Part shown: piece by piece, positions 33,185 to 41,413 of the stretch
Layout of the letters: each line of letters opens with the position of its first letter
Position numbering within the stretch: position 1 is the stretch's first letter
Source of the DNA: Pyrobaculum arsenaticum DSM 13514
GTDB taxonomy: Archaea > Thermoproteota > Thermoprotei > Thermoproteales > Thermoproteaceae
NCBI RefSeq assembly: GCF_000016385.1
Contig: NC_009376.1
Location: forward strand, 1,798,001 to 1,862,000
Direction of reading: 5' to 3'
Length of the DNA stretch: 64,000 nt
The notes under the pieces: model-generated
Database searches by the model: none
Told to the model about the DNA's origin: nothing
Seen by the model: the letters and a program-made list of their open reading frames with translations, nothing else
Program-made: the position numbers and the translations under genes

Positions 33185-33429
33185 TCGTAAGAAGAATTCT
33201 CATAACAGAAAAAACCCTCCGCCTCGCCGAGAAAGAAAACAAAATAACAATAATAGTAGACAGGACAGCCACAAAGAAGCAGATAGCCGACGAAGTAGCC
33301 AGACTATACAACGTCAAAGTAGACAAAGTAAATACCGTAATAACCCCACAAGGCGAGAAAAAAGCCTACGTCAAGCTAGCAGAGGGCTACAACGCAATGG
33401 ACCTACTAAGCAGGCTGGGAGTTTTATAA
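33181..33429 (+). CDS. rpl23: Ribosomal protein L23
   Basis: The 82-residue product (MIVRRILITEKTLRLAEKEN ... VDKVNTVITPQGEKKAYVKL) is archaeal L23, which lies at the tunnel exit. The ATG overlaps the L4 stop. Codons are noticeably A-ending compared with the G/C-ending neighbours. L2, S19 and L22, which normally follow L23, are absent: about 210 A/T-rich bases and an unrelated small membrane protein gene come next. Confidence 0.94.
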   Translation: MIVRRILITEKTLRLAEKENKITIIVDRTATKKQIADEVARLYNVKVDKVNTVITPQGEKKAYVKLAEGYNAMDLLSRLGVL

Positions 33430-33642
33430 CATCCCCCATTCTTCCATACATCCCCCCACCAAATTCTGCTGTACACAATTCATCTCTATCCTAGTAAAGA
33501 ATCTACCCACCGAAAAAATAACGTATAAAACGCGCCAAAAAGCACCGATATAAAAAGCCTCTTGTATACCCTCCTTTAACTACTAGACCAGCAATACGGA
33601 AAAACATAAGAGAAACTGTTATAAATATGAAAAATCTTCACT

Positions 33643-33700
33643 ATATGGAGAACGAAATAAGAAAGTACAAGATATGGAGAACGAAATAAGAAAGTACAAG
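33643..33700 (+). repeat. 29-base perfect tandem duplication covering a start codon
   Basis: Positions 33643-33671 and 33672-33700 are identical. Each copy contains ATGGAGAACGAAATAAGAAA. Because 29 is not a multiple of three, the first ATG (33645) reads only 14 codons, while the second (33674) opens the real small protein gene. The promoter box GTTATAAATATG (33618-33628) is placed for the first copy. Confidence 0.9.
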
Positions 33701-33814
33701 ACTTATGTGACGGTGATTAAAGTAGGAATACTTGGCATAATAGGCCTAGCATTGTTGGCTTCCGCAACAATATTACCGACTAACACGCCAAGCGTAGGGG
33801 TGGGGATCTTTTAA
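33674..33814 (+). CDS. 46-residue single-pass membrane protein
   Basis: The ATG in the second duplicated copy gives MENEIRKYKTYVTVIKV followed by one hydrophobic segment (GILGIIGLALLASATIL) and a short polar tail ending VGVGIF. I recognise no family. It converges with the KaiC-like gene and overlaps its stop by 4 bases. With the promoter in front of the first copy, this start would be about 29 bases into the message with no clear ribosome-binding site, so expression may be altered by the duplication. Confidence 0.5.
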   Translation: MENEIRKYKTYVTVIKVGILGIIGLALLASATILPTNTPSVGVGIF

Positions 33815-34815
33815 TCAATTAAGATCCTGTCCGTGCAAAACTTTTGTAACCTTTTTGTCTCTTCCGGTGCGCCAATATCTACTAACAGCACGAAGTCAAT
33901 ATAGCTGAGGCAGGACCCTATGTAGAGAATATAATCCATTATTTCTTCATCGCTCATGTTTAGGAATCCGTTTACGACTAAGTACTTGGGTGAAATTTTC
34001 CCTTTTATGAAAAGATCTAATAATTTGAATAGATCTTGGAAGGTTCTCGCTTGATATTCCTGTCCCTCTCTTAGTTCTAGGCCCCTATAGGCCTCCCAAG
34101 GGCCGAGCTTTAGGAACACAGCCTCGTCTTTTATGCGGCTTAGTAACTCTAGTACTTTGCTTGTTTTACTTGAGGTAATACAAATTGTACTCTTAACGGG
34201 TACGGTGACGCCTAGTTTTTCTAGTTCAACAATTTTCCCTGTATAAAGGCCGCTGGAGAAATACAGATACATTACCTTGTCGTCAAGGATTTCGAAGATG
34301 TAACGTGGGCTTGGCGGCATTCTCCTGGACTTCTCGAGCTGGGCGTAGCGGATTATGTGGCCTATGCTGTTTTTCTTGTACCACACGTGAACTACGTTGT
34401 CTGCTATGTAGTGGAGCTTGAGGGGCTCCTCCTCGGAGACGAGGATCACTGGCTTGTCGTGCGAGATTTGGTACAAGACGGAGTGGACCGCCTTCTCCAG
34501 AGAGGGGACAGCCGCGGACAAGCCGTTGACGGAGTCTACGACTAGTAAATCGTACTCGTTTGCATGTTCCGTGACATACCGCAGGATATCCTCCCGGAAG
34601 GCGCGGGGGAAGTCCAAAAAGGCGAACTTCTCCGGGTTGGCCCCTACCCGCTTGGCGGCAGCCCCGAGATATTTAGGCCCCTCAGTGGTGGAAACCCACA
34701 GTATCCTATTTGCAAGCCGGTCTGCTATTCTTAAAGCAATTGAGGTCTTCCCCGCGCCTGGCGGTCCGTATATCAAGGTGAGCCCCTCTTTAGCGGCCTC
34801 GATGAGCTCTATCAC
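33811..34815 (-). CDS. KaiC/RadA-like RecA-fold ATPase
   Basis: The 334-residue product has Walker A GPPGAGKT (17-24), a Walker B-like Y-D-L-L-V-V-D-S near residue 90 and a single RecA-type domain (about 1-190). A second, less conserved region (about 200-334) contains ITSSKTSKVLELLSRI and looks like a degenerate partner domain. Family members act as ATP-driven regulatory or DNA-related switches; the role is unknown here. The GTG at 34815 has AATAAATTC about 26 bases upstream. It converges on the 46-residue membrane protein. Confidence 0.65.
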   Translation of the reverse strand: MIELIEAAKEGLTLIYGPPGAGKTSIALRIADRLANRILWVSTTEGPKYLGAAAKRVGANPEKFAFLDFPRAFREDILRYVTEHANEYDLLVVDSVNGLSAAVPSLEKAVHSVLYQISHDKPVILVSEEEPLKLHYIADNVVHVWYKKNSIGHIIRYAQLEKSRRMPPSPRYIFEILDDKVMYLYFSSGLYTGKIVELEKLGVTVPVKSTICITSSKTSKVLELLSRIKDEAVFLKLGPWEAYRGLELREGQEYQARTFQDLFKLLDLFIKGKISPKYLVVNGFLNMSDEEIMDYILYIGSCLSYIDFVLLVDIGAPEETKRLQKFCTDRILID

Positions 34816-35238
34816 GCCTTGTGTGTGATAATTCGAATTTATTTCTTGTGGTAATTGTCGCTATGTATAACCTACACGTGTCAGTTCGTGGGTTCGTCTT
34901 CACATCTCTGAACTAAAGACCTACATCACTCGGGTATATAGTTGCCGATCTTTATATTTATGATAAGGGCATGCGGGGGCAGAGGCGCTCTCTGCTGGTC
35001 GGGGCTCGGCCAGGTTCGGTACAGGTTGTTTGGGCTTTGTATCTCTGTGATGGTTGTGGCTTCTCGGGCCTAACTGAGGCAGGGACCGTGTGGTGGTGAG
35101 AGGTTACCGCGGAGTGTTATGCGGCGCTCTGTGCGGTTTTTGTAAATGAGTTGGTGGTTTTGGCTTGGGAATTTGACTGTTGTATATTGCGGGTTTGTCG
35201 GGGAAACGTTGTGTGTTTAAGTGGGGAGATGTGGTGTC
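34816..35238. other. 423-base gap without a protein gene
   Basis: The left part is A/T-rich and holds the promoter of the KaiC-like gene. From about 34949 there is a strong TATA (TTTATATTTA), then a G/C-rich block to about 35140 ending in a T-run (GGTTTTTG), described separately as a candidate RNA. The remainder is non-coding sequence before the stop of the next minus-strand gene. Confidence 0.4.
34975..35145 (+). ncRNA. Candidate structured RNA or very short gene
   Basis: A G/C-rich island of about 165 bases in an A/T-rich gap follows a TATA box at 34950-34960 and ends at a T-run. It opens with a perfect hairpin, GCAGAG-GCGCT-CTCTGC. I find no RNase P, SRP or 5S signature. An ATG at 34971 could encode 42 residues containing C-D-G-C-G, but it lies only about 16 bases after TATA, too close for a leaderless start. 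Treat this as a hypothesis. Confidence 0.25.
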
Positions 35239-35598
35239 TTAGATTTGTCTTAGGAGGCGGAGCCAGGTGGCTATGGATTCGCCGCCGGCTACGTATTTGT
35301 TGCGGATTAGCCAGTATTGTGTTGCTAGTCCTCTGTGGACTAGGTAGGCGGCGAACATGTTTACTAGTATTCTTGTCTGTCCCCTCTTTACGAGTCCGGC
35401 TACGTATCTTTCTGGGTAGTCTCTGGCTACGGGGTTTCCTCTTTCTGCGGCTTGTCTTGCCCTGGCTGCTAGGAGCTTGGTCCCCACTTCGCGGAGCCAA
35501 GTCTCGAATTTCTCCAGCTCGGTGTGGAAGGCCTTGGCTATGTCGGTGGAGGCGAAGTAGGGCCAGTACTTTTTTAGTTCTTTTAAAACTGTGTCCAT
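35239..35598 (-). CDS. Conserved-looking helical protein of unknown function
   Basis: The 119-residue product is helical and basic (MDTVLKELKKYWPYFASTDI ... FETWLREVGTKLLAARARQA ... GLVKRGQTRILVNMFAAYLV). I recognise no family. The start at the ATG 35598 is about 23 bases from TTTAAAAC, so it appears to be a genuine leaderless gene. It follows csl4 on the same strand, 29 bases after that gene's stop, which suggests a possible link to RNA processing. Confidence 0.5.
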   Translation of the reverse strand: MDTVLKELKKYWPYFASTDIAKAFHTELEKFETWLREVGTKLLAARARQAAERGNPVARDYPERYVAGLVKRGQTRILVNMFAAYLVHRGLATQYWLIRNKYVAGGESIATWLRLLRQI

Positions 35599-35627
35599 CG
35601 GGGAGTGGTGGGGGGTTGTTTTAAAGG

Positions 35628-36164
35628 TTATCCGGTGTAGTAGCCTACTGCCAGCTTCCGCTTTACCTCGGTGGAGCAGTTGGGGCAGTTTAGGGTCATG
35701 CCCCTCCTCTTCAGCACTGTGCCGCATTTGGGGCATCTGGAGAGTACTGCGCCGTATGTGGGGCCCCGTATCGACACGATTATGGGGGGGCCGTAGGTGG
35801 ATACTACCTTCGCCCTGATGTAGTCGCCTATGCCGAGCTCGCCGTCTGAGAAGAAGTGCGGGAGTACGCCTGTGATTGTGTATTTCATATCGGCCGGCGA
35901 TCTCCCCTCTTCTACCGCGAAGCATCTGAGCTGGTATGCTCTCCTTCCCTTGCTGGTTACTTGGCAGTAGACCACGGTGCCTGGTTGGGGTATTGGGGGC
36001 TTTCTGGTGGGCTTTACCACGGCTGTGTGTGTTTTTGGGTCGTATGCCGCGATTCCGAGCGTCGCGGCTCGGTACTCGTAGCCGGTGTTGTAGACTGCGC
36101 CTTTTGTTTCGAACTCCTCGGCGTATGCCACCACCTCGCCGGGCGTTACTACGGCTTTCTTCAC
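35628..36164 (-). CDS. csl4: Exosome subunit Csl4
   Basis: The 178-residue product has an N-terminal domain (VTPGEVVAYAEEF), a central S1-like beta barrel (GELGIGDYIRAKVVS) and a C-terminal zinc ribbon (SRCPKCGTVLKRRGMTLNCPNC). This is the three-domain Csl4 cap subunit of the archaeal exosome, which feeds RNA to the Rrp41-Rrp42 core and can recruit DnaG. The GTG at 36164 has TTATAAAT about 25 bases upstream, shared with the divergent DUF2067 gene. Confidence 0.9.
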   Translation of the reverse strand: MKKAVVTPGEVVAYAEEFETKGAVYNTGYEYRAATLGIAAYDPKTHTAVVKPTRKPPIPQPGTVVYCQVTSKGRRAYQLRCFAVEEGRSPADMKYTITGVLPHFFSDGELGIGDYIRAKVVSTYGPPIIVSIRGPTYGAVLSRCPKCGTVLKRRGMTLNCPNCSTEVKRKLAVGYYTG

Positions 36165-36215
36165 GGGGGGTTTTCTAGGCTTGTTATAAATATATACCTA
36201 GCCTCCTCTGGGAGC

Positions 36216-36809
36216 GTGTACTTGACGCTGTCCTTTAAATTCAGCAGTAGGGAGGAGGTGGTGCGTTTTCTATCTTTTCTGGAGAAGCACCTCAAGACCA
36301 CGTACCTCGTCACCACGCGCCTAGACCACGTCTACGTCCAGCTGGAGGGGGAGGAGAAGGAGCTGGAGGAGGCGGCCGCACTAGTGAAAAGGCTGGCGGG
36401 GCTGGCGAGGCAGGGCCGGGGGGTTGTCCAGATACCTCTCCTCGTGCTTTTCAGAGACGCAAACTTGGCGAGGCCTATTCCTCCAGACGCCGTGGCCGAT
36501 GCGTTGACGCTCAGCGGCGTTGCCTCGCATGTGAGGGGCGACGTGTTGGAGACCTCTGCGCCGTACGAGGAGGTGCTGAAAACCGCAGAGGCGCTTTCTA
36601 GGATGTACGAGGAGGCGGAGAGGCTTCCTCTGACGCCCCAGGCCAGGAAGGTGGCGGTGGCCTACGCATATGCAAGGGGGGTGCCCATAGAGAAGGCGGT
36701 GGAGGAGCTGGCCGAGGCCGGCCTGCTGAACAAGGGGTCTGTAATAAGCCTCCGCTACCCGCTGGAGGAGGTGAGGAGGAGGTTGCAAAGTTTAAATAGG
36801 CCCGGCTAG
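36216..36809 (+). CDS. DUF2067 protein
   Basis: The 197-residue product opens LTLSFKFSSREEVVRFLSFL, then a beta-alpha domain with TTRLDHVYVQLEGEEKELEE, and a helical C-terminal part. This matches DUF2067, a crenarchaeal family found near csl4 and rpoL and possibly RNA-binding. The frame is open far upstream, but the GTG at 36216 has ATATATAC about 22 bases upstream. It ends 8 bases before rpoL. Confidence 0.72.
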   Translation: MYLTLSFKFSSREEVVRFLSFLEKHLKTTYLVTTRLDHVYVQLEGEEKELEEAAALVKRLAGLARQGRGVVQIPLLVLFRDANLARPIPPDAVADALTLSGVASHVRGDVLETSAPYEEVLKTAEALSRMYEEAERLPLTPQARKVAVAYAYARGVPIEKAVEELAEAGLLNKGSVISLRYPLEEVRRRLQSLNRPG

Positions 36810-36817
36810 TAGTCGGC

Positions 36818-37087
36818 GTGTTGCAGCTGGAGATTGTAAGGCTCGACGACAAGTACTTAGAGTTTAGGGCAAAGGGCGACACCTACACCTTGTTCTCCCC
36901 CCTCGTGGAGTACCTCTCAGGCGACCCAGACGTGGAGTATGTACAATTCGACGTGGACCACCCGTTGCAGGAGAACGTGCACTTTAAGCTAAAGGTTAGG
37001 CGGGGGAGCCCCCTCGAGGCGGTTCAGAGGGCGGTTAACGCCATTCTCTCAGACCTAGAGGAGCTTGAGAAGGGCTTCTTTTCGTGA
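36818..37087 (+). CDS. rpoL: DNA-directed RNA polymerase subunit L
   Basis: The 89-residue product has the Rpb11/AC19 pattern (EFRAKGDTYTLFSPLVEYL, then VDHPLQENVHFKLKVRRG), the partner of RpoD in the assembly platform. The GTG start has GTTTAAAT about 23 bases upstream. The stop overlaps the nep1 start (GTGA). Confidence 0.9.
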   Translation: MLQLEIVRLDDKYLEFRAKGDTYTLFSPLVEYLSGDPDVEYVQFDVDHPLQENVHFKLKVRRGSPLEAVQRAVNAILSDLEELEKGFFS

Positions 37088-37749
37088 TTCTTGTCCTGGC
37101 CGAGTCTGCCCTAGAGCTTGTTCCGAGGGAGATCTGGAGCCACCCAGCAGTCGTGGCCGACGCCCGGCGCCGTGGGAAGAAGCCGGGCGGGATCCTGCTG
37201 GACAGGTCTAGGCACCACCCGGCCATGGCGGTGCTTTTGGACTCTAGGCGTAGGGGGAGGCCCGATATTGTCCACCAAGCGCTTCTTGTGTTCCAGTACA
37301 GTCTCCTCGCCGCGAGGGGGCTGGGGAGGATGTACATACATACGCTGGGGGATTATGTAATTTCCGTCGATCCCTCCACCCGCGTGCCGAAGAACTACAA
37401 CAACTTCGTCTCTTTAGTAGAGCAGCTCTTCGCCACGGGGAGGGTGCCCCCCGAGGGCAGGCCGCTTATGGAGATCCGGCGTCAAGGCCTCCGAGATCTC
37501 CTTACGGAGCTGGGCGGCCGCTGGGTGGTAATGCATGAGGCGGGGTTGAGAATTCCCCTTGTACAGCTTGGAAAAGAAGTACTAGACTCGGTGGTGGTTA
37601 TCGGCGGGTTCCCACATGGCGATTTCAACAACAAGTGGGTTCTCGAAGAGGCCGCGGCGAGGTACAGCCTTGGCGAGGTGGCCATGGACGCGGCCCAGGT
37701 GGCGTGTAGGGTAGTGGCCGCGGCGGAGGCGGCGGCCGGCTTGTTGTAA
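37084..37749 (+). CDS. nep1: 16S rRNA pseudouridine N1-methyltransferase Nep1
   Basis: The 221-residue product has the Nep1/Emg1 SPOUT pattern: GGILLDRSRHHPAMAVLL near the N-terminus, RRGRPDIVHQALL, VPKNYNNFVSLVEQLF and a C-terminal VVIGGFPHGDFNN knot with the S-adenosylmethionine site. It methylates a hypermodified pseudouridine in 16S rRNA and aids small-subunit assembly. Translation is coupled to rpoL by a 4-base overlap. Confidence 0.9.
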   Translation: MILVLAESALELVPREIWSHPAVVADARRRGKKPGGILLDRSRHHPAMAVLLDSRRRGRPDIVHQALLVFQYSLLAARGLGRMYIHTLGDYVISVDPSTRVPKNYNNFVSLVEQLFATGRVPPEGRPLMEIRRQGLRDLLTELGGRWVVMHEAGLRIPLVQLGKEVLDSVVVIGGFPHGDFNNKWVLEEAAARYSLGEVAMDAAQVACRVVAAAEAAAGLL

Positions 37750-37813
37750 ATGCATGCCGTGCGTGGGCGGGGGTCTTCTGTCTAATGTTTAAAGACGGGC
37801 GGAAGGGGGAGGT

Positions 37814-38560
37814 GTGATTTTCCAGGTATACCTAAAGCGTCGTGGAGGGTGGAGAGAGGTGGCGAGGGGGGTTGCTGATCGGGGCCTGCCCTTCGTCTTG
37901 GAGACTGGGGCTATGGATACGTCGCGTTCCCCCGTTGCCGTTGCGGTGGAGCTTGGAGACATGCGGCCAGAAGCGCTGGTTGTGCCGCCGATATCTCTTG
38001 AGGAGCTTGACTGGTACGTATTGCTGGCCGACGCTCTGGACGTGAGGAGGCTAGTTATTCCTCCTCCCCCGCTGGAGGAGCTGGGCGAGTTTTACGATAA
38101 GGCTGTGGGATACGGCATAGAGGTTAACTGGATCTTCGGAGTGCCTCCCATGACGAGGATTGCGGACGTGGAGGCGGTGGCGCGGGAGGTGAAGACCACC
38201 GCCGCGCGTATTGTCTACGACCCGGTGAAGGCCCGCGGGACGAAGGAAATTTACAAAAACATCGTCGCGCTGAGCGGCTACATTAGGGAGATTTACTTAT
38301 CTAACAGAAGGGGGGAAAGGGGGCCCCGCCTCCCTCCCTTTGACCCGGTGGGGAGGATCAACTTCGTAGAGATCCTGCAAGCCCTCATCCTTATCCAATG
38401 GGAGGGGAAGCTAACGGTTAGGCAAGCTCCTCAATTCTTCGGCGAACTGGATCTACAACTGAGGATAGGGTCGGAGGTGTTGGAGACCACTAGGAACACA
38501 GGCGTGTCGAAAAAAGTCCAACGTAGAGTAGCGGCTGTGTTAGACGAACTTATGTCATAG
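37814..38560 (+). CDS. Xylose-isomerase-like TIM-barrel protein
   Basis: The 248-residue product shows the alternating pattern of sugar phosphate isomerase/epimerase-type barrels, for example EVNWIFGVPPMTRIADVEAV, RIVYDPVKARGTKEIYKNI and IREIYLSNRRGERGPRLPPF, in which the last resembles the metal-site end of AP endonuclease-2-like barrels. The substrate is unknown. The GTG has GTTTAAAG about 25 bases upstream and also a G-rich GGGGGAGG just before it. Confidence 0.6.
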   Translation: MIFQVYLKRRGGWREVARGVADRGLPFVLETGAMDTSRSPVAVAVELGDMRPEALVVPPISLEELDWYVLLADALDVRRLVIPPPPLEELGEFYDKAVGYGIEVNWIFGVPPMTRIADVEAVAREVKTTAARIVYDPVKARGTKEIYKNIVALSGYIREIYLSNRRGERGPRLPPFDPVGRINFVEILQALILIQWEGKLTVRQAPQFFGELDLQLRIGSEVLETTRNTGVSKKVQRRVAAVLDELMS

Positions 38561-38603
38561 AGGGCGTAACGTAATTTATATAAAAAAGGGCCGTTTAGCG
38601 TCC

Positions 38604-39782
38604 ATGTCCAAGATGTTGTATGTGTTGGCGCTGGCGTTGCTAGTCGTGTATATACAAGCGGCGAGGGTGGTTGTGGGCTACGCTGATGCGCCTCCCGACA
38701 TGGCTCACATCAACGCCACGGGCGATGTGAAGGTTTTGAAACATCTAAAAGAGATAAAGGCGCTTGTGCTGAACATCCCGGATCACAAGGTCGGCGAGTT
38801 GAAGAAGTTGAAGGGGATTAAATACGTCGAGGAGGACAAGATTGCGAAGGCCTTCGGGTTCGGCGACTATGCAGACGTGCAGTGGAACGTGAAGATGATA
38901 AATGCGCACCTCGTGTGGGATCAGTACTTCGTTACAATAGGCGATGCCGCATTTGGCTACGGGGTGACTGTGGCTGTGTTGGATACCGGCATAGACTACA
39001 AACACCCACAGCTCTCAGGCAAGGTGGTGTACTGCATATACACAGTGGGTACTAGGCTCTACAAGGGGACAAACCTAGGCAACTGTGCCGATAGAAATGG
39101 CCACGGGACGCACGTGGCTGGCATAATCGCCGCCTCGCTTGACAACGTCGGCGTTGCCGGCGTGGCGCCGAAGGTCAAGCTTATAGCTGTGAAGGTGCTC
39201 TCGGACTCGGGCTCTGGATACTACAGCGACATAGCGGAGGGAATTATAGAGGCGGTAAAAGCCGGTGCGACGATCCTCTCTATGTCGCTGGGCGGGCCCT
39301 CAGACTCTTCTGTGCTTAGAGATGCCTCGTATTGGGCGTACCAGCAAGGCGCCGTCCAGGTAGTGGCCGCTGGCAACTCGGGCGATGGTAACCCATCGAC
39401 GGACAACGTCTCGTACCCCGCTAGGTACAGCTGGGTAATTGCGGTAGCCGCCGTTGACCAAAACGGCGTCGTCCCCACGTGGAGTAGCGACGGCCCCGAG
39501 GTAGACGTGGCCGCGCCCGGCGTAAACATCTTATCCACGTATCCAGGCGGCAGATATGCGTATATGTCCGGCACATCTATGGCCACGCCGCATGTCACAG
39601 GCGTAGTGGCGCTGATTCAAGCCATCAGGTTGGCCTACGGCAAGAGGTTACTCACGCCGGACGAGGTGTATCAAGTCCTCACCACGACTGCAAGGGACAT
39701 AGGGACGCCGGGATTTGACGTATTCACCGGATACGGCCTCGTGGACGCCTACGCCGCGGTTGCCTCCGCCCTTGCTAAGTAG
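38604..39782 (+). CDS. Secreted subtilisin-like protease (aerolysin type)
   Basis: The 392-residue product has a signal peptide (about 1-19), an I9-like propeptide (about 25-82, with [20 protein letters not shown]) and a peptidase S8 domain with D127 ([10 protein letters not shown]), H167 (NGHGTHVAG), oxyanion N257 and S324 (GTSMATPHV). It resembles the heat-stable subtilase described from Pyrobaculum aerophilum. There is no C-terminal anchor, so it is likely secreted and acts on peptides for growth. AATTTATATAAAA lies about 26 bases upstream of the ATG. Confidence 0.92.
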   Translation: MSKMLYVLALALLVVYIQAARVVVGYADAPPDMAHINATGDVKVLKHLKEIKALVLNIPDHKVGELKKLKGIKYVEEDKIAKAFGFGDYADVQWNVKMINAHLVWDQYFVTIGDAAFGYGVTVAVLDTGIDYKHPQLSGKVVYCIYTVGTRLYKGTNLGNCADRNGHGTHVAGIIAASLDNVGVAGVAPKVKLIAVKVLSDSGSGYYSDIAEGIIEAVKAGATILSMSLGGPSDSSVLRDASYWAYQQGAVQVVAAGNSGDGNPSTDNVSYPARYSWVIAVAAVDQNGVVPTWSSDGPEVDVAAPGVNILSTYPGGRYAYMSGTSMATPHVTGVVALIQAIRLAYGKRLLTPDEVYQVLTTTARDIGTPGFDVFTGYGLVDAYAAVASALAK

Positions 39783-39823
39783 GACAAGCCCCAAGTTTTT
39801 TATATAGAACTCGTTTTTTCTAT

Positions 39824-41071
39824 ATGCCCACGTGGACTGAGCACATATTTTATAAAAAGACGGGGCGTATTCCTTCGCCTGGCGACGTGGTGGAGGTCGC
39901 GCCGGATCTCGTGGGGTTCCACGACTTGACGGGGTACCACGTGTTAGAGGTCTTGGAGCACATGGGGAAGGTGGAGGTATTCGACAATGAGAAGGTGGTG
40001 GTGGCCTTCGACCATCTCTCGCCGCCTCCCAACCAGCGCGCCGCGGAGATCATGGTGTACATACGGAGGCACGTGAAGTCGCTTGGCCTCCCCCACTTCT
40101 TCGACGTCGGAGGGGGCATCCTCCACCAGATCATCTTAGAGAGGTACGCAATGCCGGGGCAGGTAATCTTCACGGCTGACAGCCACGGCAACACCGCCGG
40201 GGCGGTTGGCGCCTTTGCCCACGGCATGGGGGCCACGGACATAGCCGCGGCGCTTAAGCTGGGCAAGACGTGGCTCGTTGTGCCGGCGCCGTTCAAGGTG
40301 GAGGTAAGGGGCGAATTCCCCCCGGGCGTCATGGGCAAAGACGTGGCGTTGCACCTCCTGGGCCAGTTCGGGGCGGAGGGGTTCAACGGCTACTCTGTAG
40401 AGGTCTTCGTGGAGCGCCCTAAGGTCTTTCCCATGGATGACAGGGCGACGGTGGGCAACATGTCAACAGAGATGGGGGCCGACGCGTTGATGTTCATCCC
40501 AGACGCCGTCACCGCTGAGTACTTAAAGACGGCCCGCGGCGTGGACTACACGCCCCCCTCCCTGGAACCCGGCAACTACGCCGACAAGTACACAGTGGAG
40601 CTGGGTAGACTGGAGCCACTAGTCGCGGCGCCCCACAGCGTGGACAACGTAAAGACCGTGAGGGAGGTGGAGGGCGTCGAGGTGGATCAAGTCTTTATCG
40701 GCAGTTGCACAAACGGCAGGCTGCGCGACATAGCAACGGCGGCGAGGATCCTAAAGGGGCGAAGGGTAAAGACGAGGTGCATCGCCATCCCCGCCAGCTA
40801 CGAGGTGTTCAAAACAGCCATGAAGCTAGGATACATAGACGTCTTGACGGAGGCGGGTTGCGTAGTCACCTACGGTACCTGCGGCCCCTGCCTAGGCGGC
40901 CACTTCGGAGTGGCTGGGCCAGGCGAGGTCCACCTAACAACGTCAAACCGCAACTTCAAGGGGAGGGTAGGACACCCAGAGGCGAAGATATACCTTGCCA
41001 ACCCCGCAGTCGCCGCCGCGACAGCCGCAGAAGGCCGCATCGCCGATCCAAGGCCCTACCTCAAGCATTAA
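39824..41071 (+). CDS. leuC: 3-isopropylmalate dehydratase large subunit
   Basis: The 415-residue product has the aconitase-superfamily cluster ligands: G-S-C-T-N-G-R near residue 293 and [10 protein letters not shown] near 352, and [19 protein letters not shown]. It isomerises isopropylmalate in leucine synthesis. The archaeal LeuC/AcnA/HacA subfamily is broad and a homoaconitase role for lysine synthesis is also possible, since a homocitrate synthase gene is close. The small subunit is about 5 kb away at 46185-46667. Confidence 0.82.
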   Translation: MPTWTEHIFYKKTGRIPSPGDVVEVAPDLVGFHDLTGYHVLEVLEHMGKVEVFDNEKVVVAFDHLSPPPNQRAAEIMVYIRRHVKSLGLPHFFDVGGGILHQIILERYAMPGQVIFTADSHGNTAGAVGAFAHGMGATDIAAALKLGKTWLVVPAPFKVEVRGEFPPGVMGKDVALHLLGQFGAEGFNGYSVEVFVERPKVFPMDDRATVGNMSTEMGADALMFIPDAVTAEYLKTARGVDYTPPSLEPGNYADKYTVELGRLEPLVAAPHSVDNVKTVREVEGVEVDQVFIGSCTNGRLRDIATAARILKGRRVKTRCIAIPASYEVFKTAMKLGYIDVLTEAGCVVTYGTCGPCLGGHFGVAGPGEVHLTTSNRNFKGRVGHPEAKIYLANPAVAAATAAEGRIADPRPYLKH

Positions 41072-41137
41072 ATCCGTTGCAAGATTAGAGAAGTATCCTC
41101 ACCTGCGTGTTTAAGAAAGACTAGTGGGAAATATCCC

Positions 41138-41379
41138 TCAAAGCATTTGAGTAGAATTTTCATATCCTATCTGTTGTTCTTCGCCTTCTTTCTCAAACTC
41201 TTCGATAGCTATCTTCGCATATTTGGGGCCTTCTAAGGCGAGCTTGAAGGGGTGTAGTATAGGCGTCGCTATTAACACACCCCCTCCACTCTGAGCTCTT
41301 AAAAGTCGCCCTCGGCAACCCCCAGCCTTTCGGCTATTTCGTAGATGGTGCCCTTATTAGAAATTCTGACAACTCTCAC
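41138..41379 (-). pseudogene. AbrB-type antitoxin gene, frameshifted
   Basis: One frame reads VRVVRISNKGTIYEIAERLG followed by VAEGDF and stops. The next reads GGGVLIATPILHPFKLALEG, then PKYAKIAIEEFEKEGEEQQ to the TGA at 41138. Together they form the normal N-terminal swapped-hairpin and C-terminal tail of crenarchaeal AbrB/MazE-like antitoxins. Adding one base at the T4 tract (forward AAAA, 41301-41304) yields an 80-residue frame. No toxin gene is beside it and no clear promoter is left, so it is probably a relic. Confidence 0.6.
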
Positions 41380-41413
41380 AAAGAAGGGATTTCTCAGAAC
41401 TTTCCTGGGAATC

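Noticed and set aside
35052..35085. GTGATGG ... CTGA as a C/D sRNA
   Set aside because: The spacing is about 23 bases without internal D' and C' boxes, so it does not fit the guide architecture.
34971..35099. 42-codon leaderless ORF
   Set aside because: The ATG is only about 16 bases after TATA and codon use is unlike the neighbours; an RNA is at least as likely.
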